Assembly: GCA_035627835.1 (NCBI GenBank) | Contig: DASPKX010000017.1 | Location: 1-36,743, forward strand | Length of the DNA: 36,743 nucleotides | Origin: DASPKX01 sp035627835 | GTDB lineage: Bacteria > Verrucomicrobiota > Verrucomicrobiia > Limisphaerales > SXQI01 | Direction of reading: 5' to 3' | Shown: one piece after another, positions 16,412-24,497 of the stretch | Numbering within the stretch: the first letter of the stretch is position 1 | How the letters are laid out: every line of letters begins with the position of its first letter | Position numbers and translations under genes: made by a program | Notes under the pieces: model-generated | The model's database searches: none | What the model saw: only the letters and a program-made list of their open reading frames with translations | Told to the model about the DNA's origin: nothing

Positions 16412-19400
16412 ATGAGTTCAGCAGAAGGCAACGCTGCGAAGTTGAAAGTGCCGGAGCACGAACTGCTCCGGTTGGTGGGGCGTGGGAGCTATGGAGAGGT
16501 CTGGCTCGCCCGCACAACCCTCGGGCGCTTTCGTGCGGTGAAATTCGTTTTCCGCTCCCGCTTCGAGGATGATCGCCCCTATGACCGCGAGTATCAGGGG
16601 ATCAAGAAGTTCGAGCCCATTTCGCGGTCGCACCCCGGCTTTGTTTCTATTCTGCAGATTGGTGCAAATCGCGAGGAAGGATATTTCTATTATGTGATGG
16701 AAGCGGCTGACGACCTTTCGAACGGCAGCGATCCAGCCACTTACATCCCACACACGCTTGCCTCGGAGCTGAAGGAAAGGCCGAGCAAAACAGTGCGCGA
16801 GGCCAGCCAGCTTGGGATTGATATCGGCCATGCTTTGGCAGCGCTGCACGATGCTAAACTCGTCCATCGCGACATCAAACCGTCTAACATTGTCTTCATT
16901 GATCGTCGTCCTCGGCTCGGAGACATCGGTTTGGTTACGGATTTGGACGCGACTCTGACATTCGTCGGAACCCCAGGGTTCATGCCTATCGAGGGGCCCG
17001 GCACCGTCTCTGCCGACATCTACAGCCTGGGCAAAACACTGTACGAGGCAGTCACCGGGAAAGACCGGCATGCGTTTCCAGAGTACCCAGAGCCAAGTGC
17101 GGTGCAGGATTTCGCCGATTATTCTGAGTTCAACGAGGTCTTGTTGAAGGCCTGCCATCACGACCCAGCTAGACGTTATACGAGCGCCCGCGCCTTGACC
17201 CGAGACCTTCAGCTCCTGCTGAACGGTGAATCGGTGCTGCGGCTCCGCAGGCTCGAAGCGCGGGTTCTACAGGCTAAACGAGCCGGTGTCCTCGCGGGGT
17301 TTGGCGCTTTGCTGCTTGCGGTGGTCAGCTGGCCCATTTACCGAGAGGCGGGCGTTAGGGCGAGGTTGCAGCAGGAGGAATTTGGCCGAACTCGCGCTCT
17401 AGCTGGGGAATTGCTGGGACGAGGCGATTACTTCGGCGCATTGCGCCTCTTTTACGAAAGCATCCCTGGCGCAAGCGCTAATCCAGACTGGAGTCTGACG
17501 GAATCCCTGCGACTGAACCTGCTCTTGGAGCATTCACCAGCAGTGATTTTCATGCATAAGTTCCCATGCGAGGTTCACGACATCGACATAAGTCCGGACA
17601 GAAAGACCATTATTGCGGCCGCGCAAGATGGGGGGTTGCGGGTCATGGATAGAGACTCGAACATAACGAGAAACATACCGACCCACGGCAATATTAGAAC
17701 CGCTCGGTTTAACAGGAAGGGTGATCACGTTCTTACCGCACACGAGCCTGGCGGCGCAATTGTTTGGTCGGTTCAGGATTGGAGCCCCCTCTTCACAGTC
17801 GCAACCAATGTCCAAGTGATGTCGGGGACTTTTGGCGCGCATGACGAGCGGTTTGTTCTGAGCACTATGTCCAGCAACGCCTGCATCTACTCCCTCACGG
17901 GGGAGCTTTTGGCGGAGCATCATCATGGAGCTGTGCTGGAGCACGCTCAATTAAGCGCTGATGGGACTATGCTCGCTACTGCCGGCCGTGATGCGATGGT
18001 TCGCGTGTGGAGGATTGGCGATGCTCTTCCTCTTAAGTCCTTGCCTCATGGCAGCTGGGTGTTTTACGCGGAGTTTACGACGGATGCCAAAGAGCTGCTC
18101 ACGGCGGAGTATTATCGCCTCGCGCGAGTCTGGGATGTGGCTGATGGCCGGCCGCGGCTTGCGAACATGCGGCATGAAGCGGGCATTCGTAGCGCTGTTT
18201 TTTCTGAGGAAACCGGACTAATTGCGACCGCGGGCTACGATTCTCAGGTGCGAATCTGGTCTGCGCGCGATGGCTCATTGCGAGCGCCGATTTTGCACCA
18301 GGGGAACCGCGCGATGAAGGCACGATTTTCGCGCGATGGAAAATTGCTCGCGACTGCGGTCACCGACGGGGTTGTCAGGGTTTATGAGCTTCCTCCACTG
18401 AGCCCCTCTCAAGTGAAATCTTCAACGAAAGCTGCGGACCTGCGGGTCGCTGCTATTCACGGAGTGGTCGCAACGGAGCTATCGCCCTCGGCGAAAGTAA
18501 GTCCTTACGGACGCGGGTGGTTCGTGGCAGCCCCGGATGAGAACGGCCAATGCCACGTATCGTTCCTGGAGAGCACAGGGAAGGAACAATGGTCAACAAA
18601 TATCGCGCTCCAAGGTCCGCTCGAGCTGGTGCATGCAGTTCAGGGAGTCGGGATTGTTCAAGCCCGTCAACAGCTGGTTGGGTTTGACATTTCGACAGGG
18701 GCGCGGCTTTGGAAGCAGACGAACACTAATAGGGAGTATGGAGTGGTGCCGCATCCTACACGGGCCGAAGCACTAATCTGGTTTGGAAAGCAAGCGACGT
18801 ACTCGAGCCTGCAGGAGCCACGAGAGCTATGGCGTGTTCAACATCCCATCCTGATGGAAGGAGCTGCGTTTTCGAAGGATGGTGAGCTTGTGGCAACCTA
18901 CGATGCAGACGCTGTGTTTAATCCCGGCCATGTGGTGATTCGAGACTCAAGCAGCGGAAAGCCGGTCGGCGTTCCGCTTCGGCATAAGGACGGAGTGCTT
19001 CATGCTGCGTTCAACCAGGACGCGACTTTGATCGCGACGGGGGATGAGGATTTCACAGCGCACATCTGGGATGTGAAAACCGGCCGCAAGCTTCACACGG
19101 TGCGGCACACAGACCAGGTCACGCATGTGGCGTTTAGTGAGAACGGTCTTTGGCTCGCCACGGGCTCGAAAGATTTCACCGCGCAGATCTGGGATGTGCG
19201 CACAGGTGAGCCGGTGTCTCCGCCCCTCAGGCATAATGCGAACGTCATGAAGTGCGCGTTCGATTATGGTGACAAGCGTTTGCTCACAGAAGACGCGAAT
19301 GGTCGGCTTTTCGAATGGAAACTGAACACCCAACCGCCTGAGCCAAATCGTCTAAAAGCGTTTATCGAGCTGACCACCCCCGAGGACAACCAGCGAGCGA

Positions 19401-19459
19401 TGGAACACTGGGCTGCTTACAAAGCGGCTTCAGCAGCCTCTAGTTTAGGCACGCGTTAG
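16412..19459 (+). CDS. Membrane Ser/Thr protein kinase with WD40 repeat domain
   Basis: A 1015-residue Hanks-type kinase. It shows the Gly-rich loop GRGSYGEV (23-30), catalytic Lys44 (RAVKF), HRDIKPSN (152-159, catalytic Asp154) and DIG (171-173) in place of DFG. A short activation segment GTPGFMPIEG lacks a proper APE motif. DIYSLGKTLYE follows. One membrane helix lies at about 291-310. The C-terminal part, presumably extracytoplasmic, carries WD40-like blades: LSADGTMLATAGRDAMVRVWR, ARVWDVADG, GLIATAGYDSQVRIWSARDG, ATGDEDFTAHIWDVKTG and ATGSKDFTAQIWDVRTG. It follows the glycosyltransferase by 60 bp and probably belongs to the ECF operon, which suggests it phosphorylates or otherwise controls the sigma factor (inference). 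The stop overlaps the convergent gene by 4 bp. Confidence 0.93.
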   Translation: MSSAEGNAAKLKVPEHELLRLVGRGSYGEVWLARTTLGRFRAVKFVFRSRFEDDRPYDREYQGIKKFEPISRSHPGFVSILQIGANREEGYFYYVMEAADDLSNGSDPATYIPHTLASELKERPSKTVREASQLGIDIGHALAALHDAKLVHRDIKPSNIVFIDRRPRLGDIGLVTDLDATLTFVGTPGFMPIEGPGTVSADIYSLGKTLYEAVTGKDRHAFPEYPEPSAVQDFADYSEFNEVLLKACHHDPARRYTSARALTRDLQLLLNGESVLRLRRLEARVLQAKRAGVLAGFGALLLAVVSWPIYREAGVRARLQQEEFGRTRALAGELLGRGDYFGALRLFYESIPGASANPDWSLTESLRLNLLLEHSPAVIFMHKFPCEVHDIDISPDRKTIIAAAQDGGLRVMDRDSNITRNIPTHGNIRTARFNRKGDHVLTAHEPGGAIVWSVQDWSPLFTVATNVQVMSGTFGAHDERFVLSTMSSNACIYSLTGELLAEHHHGAVLEHAQLSADGTMLATAGRDAMVRVWRIGDALPLKSLPHGSWVFYAEFTTDAKELLTAEYYRLARVWDVADGRPRLANMRHEAGIRSAVFSEETGLIATAGYDSQVRIWSARDGSLRAPILHQGNRAMKARFSRDGKLLATAVTDGVVRVYELPPLSPSQVKSSTKAADLRVAAIHGVVATELSPSAKVSPYGRGWFVAAPDENGQCHVSFLESTGKEQWSTNIALQGPLELVHAVQGVGIVQARQQLVGFDISTGARLWKQTNTNREYGVVPHPTRAEALIWFGKQATYSSLQEPRELWRVQHPILMEGAAFSKDGELVATYDADAVFNPGHVVIRDSSSGKPVGVPLRHKDGVLHAAFNQDATLIATGDEDFTAHIWDVKTGRKLHTVRHTDQVTHVAFSENGLWLATGSKDFTAQIWDVRTGEPVSPPLRHNANVMKCAFDYGDKRLLTEDANGRLFEWKLNTQPPEPNRLKAFIELTTPEDNQRAMEHWAAYKAASAASSLGTR

Positions 19460-20760
19460 CGGGCGGCGATTGGCTCCTTCAGCTTCAGTATGTGTGGAAT
19501 ATCGATAGTGACCCAGTAATCCGCTTGGCCGCGGCCGGTCCGGCCCTTGTTGCCGCTGTCGGCGGCGAGGTGGAATGCGCCTGTATAGATGCGGCCGTCG
19601 AACTCAATTCGAATCTCACCAGACGCGCCGCCGCTCTTGTGGCCTTCGTAGAAGTTGATCCGCGCGTTTGCTTTCCAAGCGTCAATGGGAGCTTCGAATT
19701 CAACGAATTCGTAATCGCGGTCAGGAGAGGAGCGATGGTCTTTAAAGTAGTATCCCTCAGGAATGCGGGTGTTCTCGAAGTATAGCGCTTCACGCCCGGG
19801 TTCAGGAGCGGCGTACAGATCGAGGTCAATGTCGCCCCCCCAGCGGATGCCAATCTTCATTGGCCCGACTGTCTTGCTGGGGCGGGGGAGCACCCGATTG
19901 GGGTTAAGCTCGCCTGTTAGCCAATCAGTTGCTGCGACCTCACGCATGACGCGGAGCATCTCGATCTTCTTATCATTCGCGTTGATCGTGAACATCGCTG
20001 GCTTGGATGATGGGTTCAAGGCAGCGCCGAAGACGGTCGGGAGATCACCGGCGAAGGCGCGAAGCTGCCCTTGTTGGCCAGCGAAGAAGAGCGACCAAAA
20101 GCGGTGAACGCGATCCTGGTGAGCCTGGCTTAACCAGGGATCACCAGGGAAAGCCCAATGCGCGACCAATCCGCGCAACGCGCTGCTCCGCTCTTTCAGT
20201 CCGTAGATGGAATCAGCGCGCGCAGCGTGGAGATGACCGTCAGACGGGAACAATCCGTTCACCATAGCGAAGGCAGGCTCTTTTTCGTCCAAGTACAGCG
20301 GGCTTCCGATCAACAGCAAATTTGCGCCGCTCGCTCCCTGTTGCTGCGCAGTGAGGAAGTCGAGAAATTGCGGCAGCCGAATCGCAGCCTCGAAAGTCAT
20401 GTTGGACGTTTGCGGAGGCTGATGTGCTGTCGCCAGGAACTTTCGAATGTCGCTGAGTTGCTCCTTTAATTGGTTCGCGCGCGTTTTGGGGCTCTGAAAG
20501 GCGCGCAGCTCCGGCAGGGCAAACGTGGAGACGGTTTTCAGATTAAAAGCGTCGTAAATCGCGACACGTGAGCTTAACGGAATCTCCTCAACGATGAAGC
20601 TAACGAGCTTTCGGTAAACCTCGTCTTTATCCTTCTTCGCGAGGAATGGGGAAATGCCCACAATGTACGACTGCCCACCCGCTCGACCCTGGGTTTGCTG
20701 CTCCGCGGCCACCGCCAAGGCGAGCAGGAACCCCAGGAGCAGTGTGATACGTGCGATCAT
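19456..20760 (-). CDS. Secreted protein of unknown function with a C-terminal DIDLDLY beta domain
   Basis: A 434-residue protein with a signal peptide at about 1-19 (MIARITLLLGFLLALAVAA). Residues 30-160 resemble a Rossmann/vWA-like core: SYIVGISPFL, then SSRVAIYDAFNLKTVSTF and ANLLLIGSPLYLDE. No complete MIDAS motif (DxSxS) is present. Residues 300-420 look like a beta sandwich with IGIRWGGDIDLDLYAAP, ALYFENTR, INFYEGHKSGG and EIRIEFDGRIYTG, where the D-DLDL string resembles calcium-binding or carbohydrate-binding sandwich domains. The ATG at 20760 overlaps the upstream gene's stop as ATGA, so the two are translationally coupled. It is the last gene of the BlaI-M56 operon. I do not recognise a named family. 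Confidence 0.75.
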   Translation of the reverse strand: MIARITLLLGFLLALAVAAEQQTQGRAGGQSYIVGISPFLAKKDKDEVYRKLVSFIVEEIPLSSRVAIYDAFNLKTVSTFALPELRAFQSPKTRANQLKEQLSDIRKFLATAHQPPQTSNMTFEAAIRLPQFLDFLTAQQQGASGANLLLIGSPLYLDEKEPAFAMVNGLFPSDGHLHAARADSIYGLKERSSALRGLVAHWAFPGDPWLSQAHQDRVHRFWSLFFAGQQGQLRAFAGDLPTVFGAALNPSSKPAMFTINANDKKIEMLRVMREVAATDWLTGELNPNRVLPRPSKTVGPMKIGIRWGGDIDLDLYAAPEPGREALYFENTRIPEGYYFKDHRSSPDRDYEFVEFEAPIDAWKANARINFYEGHKSGGASGEIRIEFDGRIYTGAFHLAADSGNKGRTGRGQADYWVTIDIPHILKLKEPIAAR

Positions 20761-21884
20761 TGGGCGCTCTCCTTTTCGGTCAAAGTGTGGTTGCGGGCTG
20801 CGCCGTTGGAAATGGTATCCAACTGAGTGCGGAGCGTCTCTGAAAGTTGGTTCAGCAACGTTTGCCGTTGGTGGGCTTGGTCTTTGAGCAGGGCTGACTC
20901 CTTTTGGAACAGCGACTTCGCGTAAGCGATAAGGGCCTCCAATTGATGAAGCAACCTGCTTTCCGCGCCTTTAGCAGCGGCAAGGCTCATGCGCTCCTCC
21001 GCGACCGTTTGCTCAAGTGAACGCCGCTCTTCCTCGAGTTGGGTGAAGAGGGGATTGGAAGCAAGCCGCACCGGTCTGTGCTTCAAATAGAGCATTGTCA
21101 TGTGAATGCCGAGCACAGCTGAAAGAAAGATTTCAGCGATGGCCTGCGAAGCGACGGTGATCACGTCAATCCACTTTGCGGCCGGACCGCTGCCGGATCC
21201 GAGCGCGCTATCAGCAGCAGCATCGAAAACACTGAGTGTTTGTATTTGCTCAGAGATGCTCCGCGACAAAGTCGGATAAACAACAGAATAGGCTGCCAAC
21301 CAAACAATCACTCCCCCGAGGCCAATCACCAAGGAGGACCAGAGATAAACGCGCCGTGCTTTCGTGGACTCCAGGAGATCCCATCCGACCTTTACAGCAA
21401 GCGCGCCGACGGGGAGGAGCGCCGCCCAGAAGTAGGCGCGAAATGGGCTCTCCGTGAATGTCACCAGCCCCGACTCCAGAAGGTTGAAGGAAATATTCAA
21501 CACGCCGAACGCGAGCAGGACGACAACCCCAAGCCCCGCCGCAATGAACATAGCCACATCCCAGGCGTTCCAGGGCATCGTGGGCTGGGTGTCAGCCTGG
21601 CCATTCACTTCCGCAGGAATGACTTTATCAACAGCGACCAATCGCCCGTTCATCGCTTGCAAGCGGCTTTCCAGGTGAGAAAGCCGCTCCTGATGAATCC
21701 GGGCTTGCTGTTGGCAGCGCTCAAGCTCAGCGCCGTTTTGGTGCAGGAAGAGAGCGCGATGGTACGACTCAACTGCTTCAAGACCTTCCGCCTCCGGGCG
21801 GCCGACCTGGTGCTGGATGAACTCCATGTGGACGGTGGGCGTTTGCTCACCGGTGAATCCGTTCTTCGCAATGAGTTGAGTCAT
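20757..21884 (-). CDS. Four-helix inner-membrane protein with flanking coiled coils
   Basis: A 375-residue protein without a signal peptide. An N-terminal cytosolic region (1-105) carries a coiled coil at about 50-82 (RCQQQARIHQERLSHLESRL). Four membrane helices follow at about 108-132, 146-166, 180-203 and 238-262. A long C-terminal coiled-coil region (280-358) has EEERRSLEQTVAEERMS and HQRQTLLNQLSETL. Both ends should be cytosolic. It starts 28 bp after the M56 gene, and its stop overlaps the start of the secreted partner (ATGA), so the two are likely produced together. I do not recognise a family. The shape, a membrane core with large helical cytosolic parts, would suit a signal relay or assembly factor. 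Confidence 0.75.
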   Translation of the reverse strand: MTQLIAKNGFTGEQTPTVHMEFIQHQVGRPEAEGLEAVESYHRALFLHQNGAELERCQQQARIHQERLSHLESRLQAMNGRLVAVDKVIPAEVNGQADTQPTMPWNAWDVAMFIAAGLGVVVLLAFGVLNISFNLLESGLVTFTESPFRAYFWAALLPVGALAVKVGWDLLESTKARRVYLWSSLVIGLGGVIVWLAAYSVVYPTLSRSISEQIQTLSVFDAAADSALGSGSGPAAKWIDVITVASQAIAEIFLSAVLGIHMTMLYLKHRPVRLASNPLFTQLEEERRSLEQTVAEERMSLAAAKGAESRLLHQLEALIAYAKSLFQKESALLKDQAHQRQTLLNQLSETLRTQLDTISNGAARNHTLTEKESAQ

Positions 21885-21912
21885 ACGCGGGCGCTTTCGA
21901 GTGAGTGGTTAA

Positions 21913-23847
21913 TTAGAACGGGCGAGGTTCCTTCGCTTTGTCTTTGCCCTCCTCTGGAGACTTGCGCTCAGCTTTTTTCTCGGCCTCCTCGTCGCGGCGA
22001 TCTAACTGCGCCTCCTCTCGGTCGATCTTTTCAAGTTGTCGCTCGAGTTCACGAAGCTGCTGTTCGAGAGTGCGGCGGGCGTGGTTCAGGGCCTTGCGCT
22101 GCTCCTTGGCAGCCATGCGTTCGTGCTCCGTTGCGTTTCGCCGAACTTCTGCCGCGTGACGATCTTCCGAATGTTTCTTGTGAGTTTCGTGGGCCCGCGC
22201 CATGTCGCGTTCCGCGCGCTCCATTTCGCGCTTCACCATATCGTCGATGTGCGCGAGATCCTTTTCATGCGGTGGAGCCATCTTCGCGCCTGGAGCGGCG
22301 GCGCGCAGGTCATTGGCCTTCCCGCTGCGAGAGTGAATGAGGGACTGCACAGTGGCTTCAAGGCGAGCCAGGCGCTCCTCAATCGACTCGTTGTGATGAC
22401 CTTTCGCTCGAGGCCCTTGAGCCGGAATAAATCCAGGAGCAGCTGGGGCGGCTGGGACGGTGACCGCAACGGCCGGAGGCGTCAGGTGCAGAGTCGCGGG
22501 CGTCGCGACCGGGCCAACCAGTGGAGTTGGAGCAGGGGCAGGGGCAGTCAGCGTAAGCGCGCCACCAGCCGCAGCTTTAATTTTAGGCGGGCTGACGGCA
22601 GCGGGATCTGAACTGGCCGCGTTCGAGGCAGCCGCTGAAGCGGAGGAGGAACCGGTCGCGACCGCATCCGCGGAGACGGCCGCAGGCGCAACGTCTTGCG
22701 CGACCACAAGGCGAGGCGCGTGAGTGAACGTGAGCGCGGCTGCAATCACCGCAGCGGCAGTGAGTGCGCTTGTTTTAAGCCGCGCGACTTTTGGCGAGGC
22801 GTTCCGGCGCGTGTTGATAAGCATATTTACCCTTTCTGTTATTTGATGTTTTTGAGCCCAACCAGCGGGCGCTGCGGTCCACGATGGACCGCGAGCGCCA
22901 CTGGCAAATTCTGTGAGGAACAAGGCGTAGCTGGCGCGGGGGCCAACTGCTTTCAAAGAGTGAATCACCCAATCATCGGCAGCGATCTCGCGCTCGACGC
23001 TCAATCGGCGCGAGAGCCACAGCGCTCCGGGGTGAAAGAAGAAGGCGGCGCGGAGTGTTTGCTGAATCAGATTCAGCCAATCGTCACCGCGAGCCACATG
23101 AGCCAATTCGTGACACAATATTTGTTGGAGATTCTCCGCAGGAAGACTCGCCGCGAGATTTGCTGGCAGCAGCACGACAGGATTCCGTCCCCCGGCCGCA
23201 AGCGGAATCGCGATCTGATCCGTCAGGCGCAAAGTGACCGTGCGGGAAATGCTTAGTTCCCGGCAAAGGTGATCAAACATTGCCGCGGTTTCCGGCGGAG
23301 CCACCTGGCTCGCGCGCTTAATGGAGTTCAACGCCCGGCACTCGTGACCCAGGCGGATGAAACGGAAAAGCGCGAGGGCAGCCCAAAGGCCGAGGACAAT
23401 CACCGCTGCACGGTTTGACAAGGGAAGGGTCCACTGAACGCGTTCAGCGCTGGTGGGCAAGGGCTCGGGATCAGCTTGTGCGGCATCAGCTAAGCCCAAT
23501 GGCTCCGCGGAAGTTGCCTCGGCAGCAGCAAAGTCAACCCGCAGCTCCTCCTCAGCGGGCAGATGTTCGAAGAATGGTTCCGCCTCGGGCAGCGCTTCCG
23601 GGGCAGGGGCTTCCGGCTCTGCGTCCGTTACCAGCGCTGGCTCAGCGGAAGCCATTGCGCGTGCGAGATGAGCTAGAGGAAGCAAGGCGACCAGAAGGAG
23701 CGCAACGAACAGCGCAAGGTGCCTCGTGGCGGCGTTCAGGCGGGGGGTGCAGCGCAGGCCGATTGCGACGAACCCCACAAGAACGAGGCCCTGCAACAGG
23801 CCAGTGGCGAGGCTTGTCAGAACTTCATTTGCTGGAATTGTTGTCAT
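21913..23847 (-). CDS. M56-family (BlaR1/MecR1-like) membrane metallopeptidase sensor with C-terminal coiled coil
   Basis: A 644-residue gluzincin-type membrane protease. Helices lie at about 11-32, 43-66, 146-165 and 359-376. The zinc motif HELAH (246-250) lies in the cytosolic loop between helices 3 and 4, with VEREIAADDW (Glu287) as the likely third ligand. In BlaR1 relatives this protease is activated by an external signal and leads to cleavage of the BlaI repressor. Here the external C-terminal part is not a penicillin-binding domain. It has an Ala/Pro-rich linker (about 385-475) and then a very charged coiled coil (about 500-644). A second Ala/Glu/Pro-rich insertion lies at 68-140. Its start overlaps the blaI-like gene by 23 bp, so they form a sensor-repressor pair. 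The ligand is unknown. Confidence 0.92.
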   Translation of the reverse strand: MTTIPANEVLTSLATGLLQGLVLVGFVAIGLRCTPRLNAATRHLALFVALLLVALLPLAHLARAMASAEPALVTDAEPEAPAPEALPEAEPFFEHLPAEEELRVDFAAAEATSAEPLGLADAAQADPEPLPTSAERVQWTLPLSNRAAVIVLGLWAALALFRFIRLGHECRALNSIKRASQVAPPETAAMFDHLCRELSISRTVTLRLTDQIAIPLAAGGRNPVVLLPANLAASLPAENLQQILCHELAHVARGDDWLNLIQQTLRAAFFFHPGALWLSRRLSVEREIAADDWVIHSLKAVGPRASYALFLTEFASGARGPSWTAAPAGWAQKHQITERVNMLINTRRNASPKVARLKTSALTAAAVIAAALTFTHAPRLVVAQDVAPAAVSADAVATGSSSASAAASNAASSDPAAVSPPKIKAAAGGALTLTAPAPAPTPLVGPVATPATLHLTPPAVAVTVPAAPAAPGFIPAQGPRAKGHHNESIEERLARLEATVQSLIHSRSGKANDLRAAAPGAKMAPPHEKDLAHIDDMVKREMERAERDMARAHETHKKHSEDRHAAEVRRNATEHERMAAKEQRKALNHARRTLEQQLRELERQLEKIDREEAQLDRRDEEAEKKAERKSPEEGKDKAKEPRPF

Positions 23848-24217
23848 CTTCTGCCTCCCGTATTTTCCGTTTTAATTCCTCCAACTCAGCAGCCGTGAGT
23901 TGCTCGTCGCGCAAAAAACTCAAGACCAGCTCGCCTGGGGAGCCGGCGAAAAATTTAGTTAGCAACTGAGTCACCGCTTTGCGGGCAGCGTCTTCGCGAG
24001 CCACCTTGGGGGTATAAATGTGAGCGCGGCTCTCCTTCTTGCACGCGAGGTAACCTTTAGTGTGCAGGATGCGCATGAGTGTGAGGATCGTGGTGTATGC
24101 GTCCGGGCCGTTGAGATCCTCGACAACATCCGCAACTGTCGCTGAGCCGCGGCGCCAAATGACCTCCATGATGCGCAGCTCGGCATCAGTGAGGGTGGGT
24201 GATTTTTTGCGTCCCAT
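23825..24217 (-). CDS. BlaI/MecI/CopY-family transcriptional repressor
   Basis: A 130-residue winged-helix regulator. The N-terminal TDAELRIMEVIWRRGSATVADVVEDLN and YTTILTLMRILHTKGYL are the classical BlaI DNA-binding helices. The segment KESRAHIYTPKVARE forms the wing, and the rest (LTKFFAGSPGELVLSFLRDEQLTAAELEELKRKI) is the dimerisation region. BlaI proteins repress as dimers and are inactivated by proteolysis started by their M56 partner, which is encoded next with a 23-bp overlap. Candidate half-sites flank the promoter just upstream. ATG 24217 is used. The family call is very firm. The regulated process is not beta-lactam resistance as far as the neighbours show. Confidence 0.95.
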   Translation of the reverse strand: MGRKKSPTLTDAELRIMEVIWRRGSATVADVVEDLNGPDAYTTILTLMRILHTKGYLACKKESRAHIYTPKVAREDAARKAVTQLLTKFFAGSPGELVLSFLRDEQLTAAELEELKRKIREAEDDNNSSK

Positions 24218-24234
24218 GATGATGTATTAAGGAA

Positions 24235-24290
24235 TTAGTAGTTCTCGTTCTACGCCGTTTCGATGCGGTGTCAACTAATTGTTTAGTAGT
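24235..24290 (-). promoter_or_regulatory. Promoter and candidate BlaI operators of the blaI-M56 operon
   Basis: On the minus strand a TTGACA -35 (24269-24274) stands 16 bp before TAGAAC (24247-24252), a moderate -10. Two identical half-sites ACTACTAA occur at 24283-24290 and 24235-24242. The upstream one belongs to an inverted repeat, ACTAA, four bases, TTAGT (24274-24287), that touches the -35. Known BlaI/MecI operators have TACTACA-type half-sites, so these are good candidates for autoregulation. Not experimentally supported. Confidence 0.6.
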
Positions 24291-24497
24291 CTGTGGCGGA
24301 ACTGCGGCGCTCCTCAGGGTTAAACGTCTGGAGGCGCAAAAGGTTCGAGGAAAGTTTTAGCCCGCAGGGAAAATATCGATGCTCATCTCGAAGCGTTCCC
24401 CAGAGGGCCGAAATCCGCAGCTCTGAACACCCTCAAGACACGCCGCGGTCTATGTGGAACGCTTGACACCGTTTTTGATTGGGCGGACTCTTTCTGC

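Noticed and set aside
21240..22340. 366-residue plus-strand frame across the membrane/M56 genes
   Set aside because: Antisense to two genes with clear domains; Arg/Pro-rich translation without structure.
16412..24217. Beta-lactam resistance locus
   Set aside because: BlaI and M56 are present, but there is no beta-lactamase or penicillin-binding domain in the operon or in the M56 protein.
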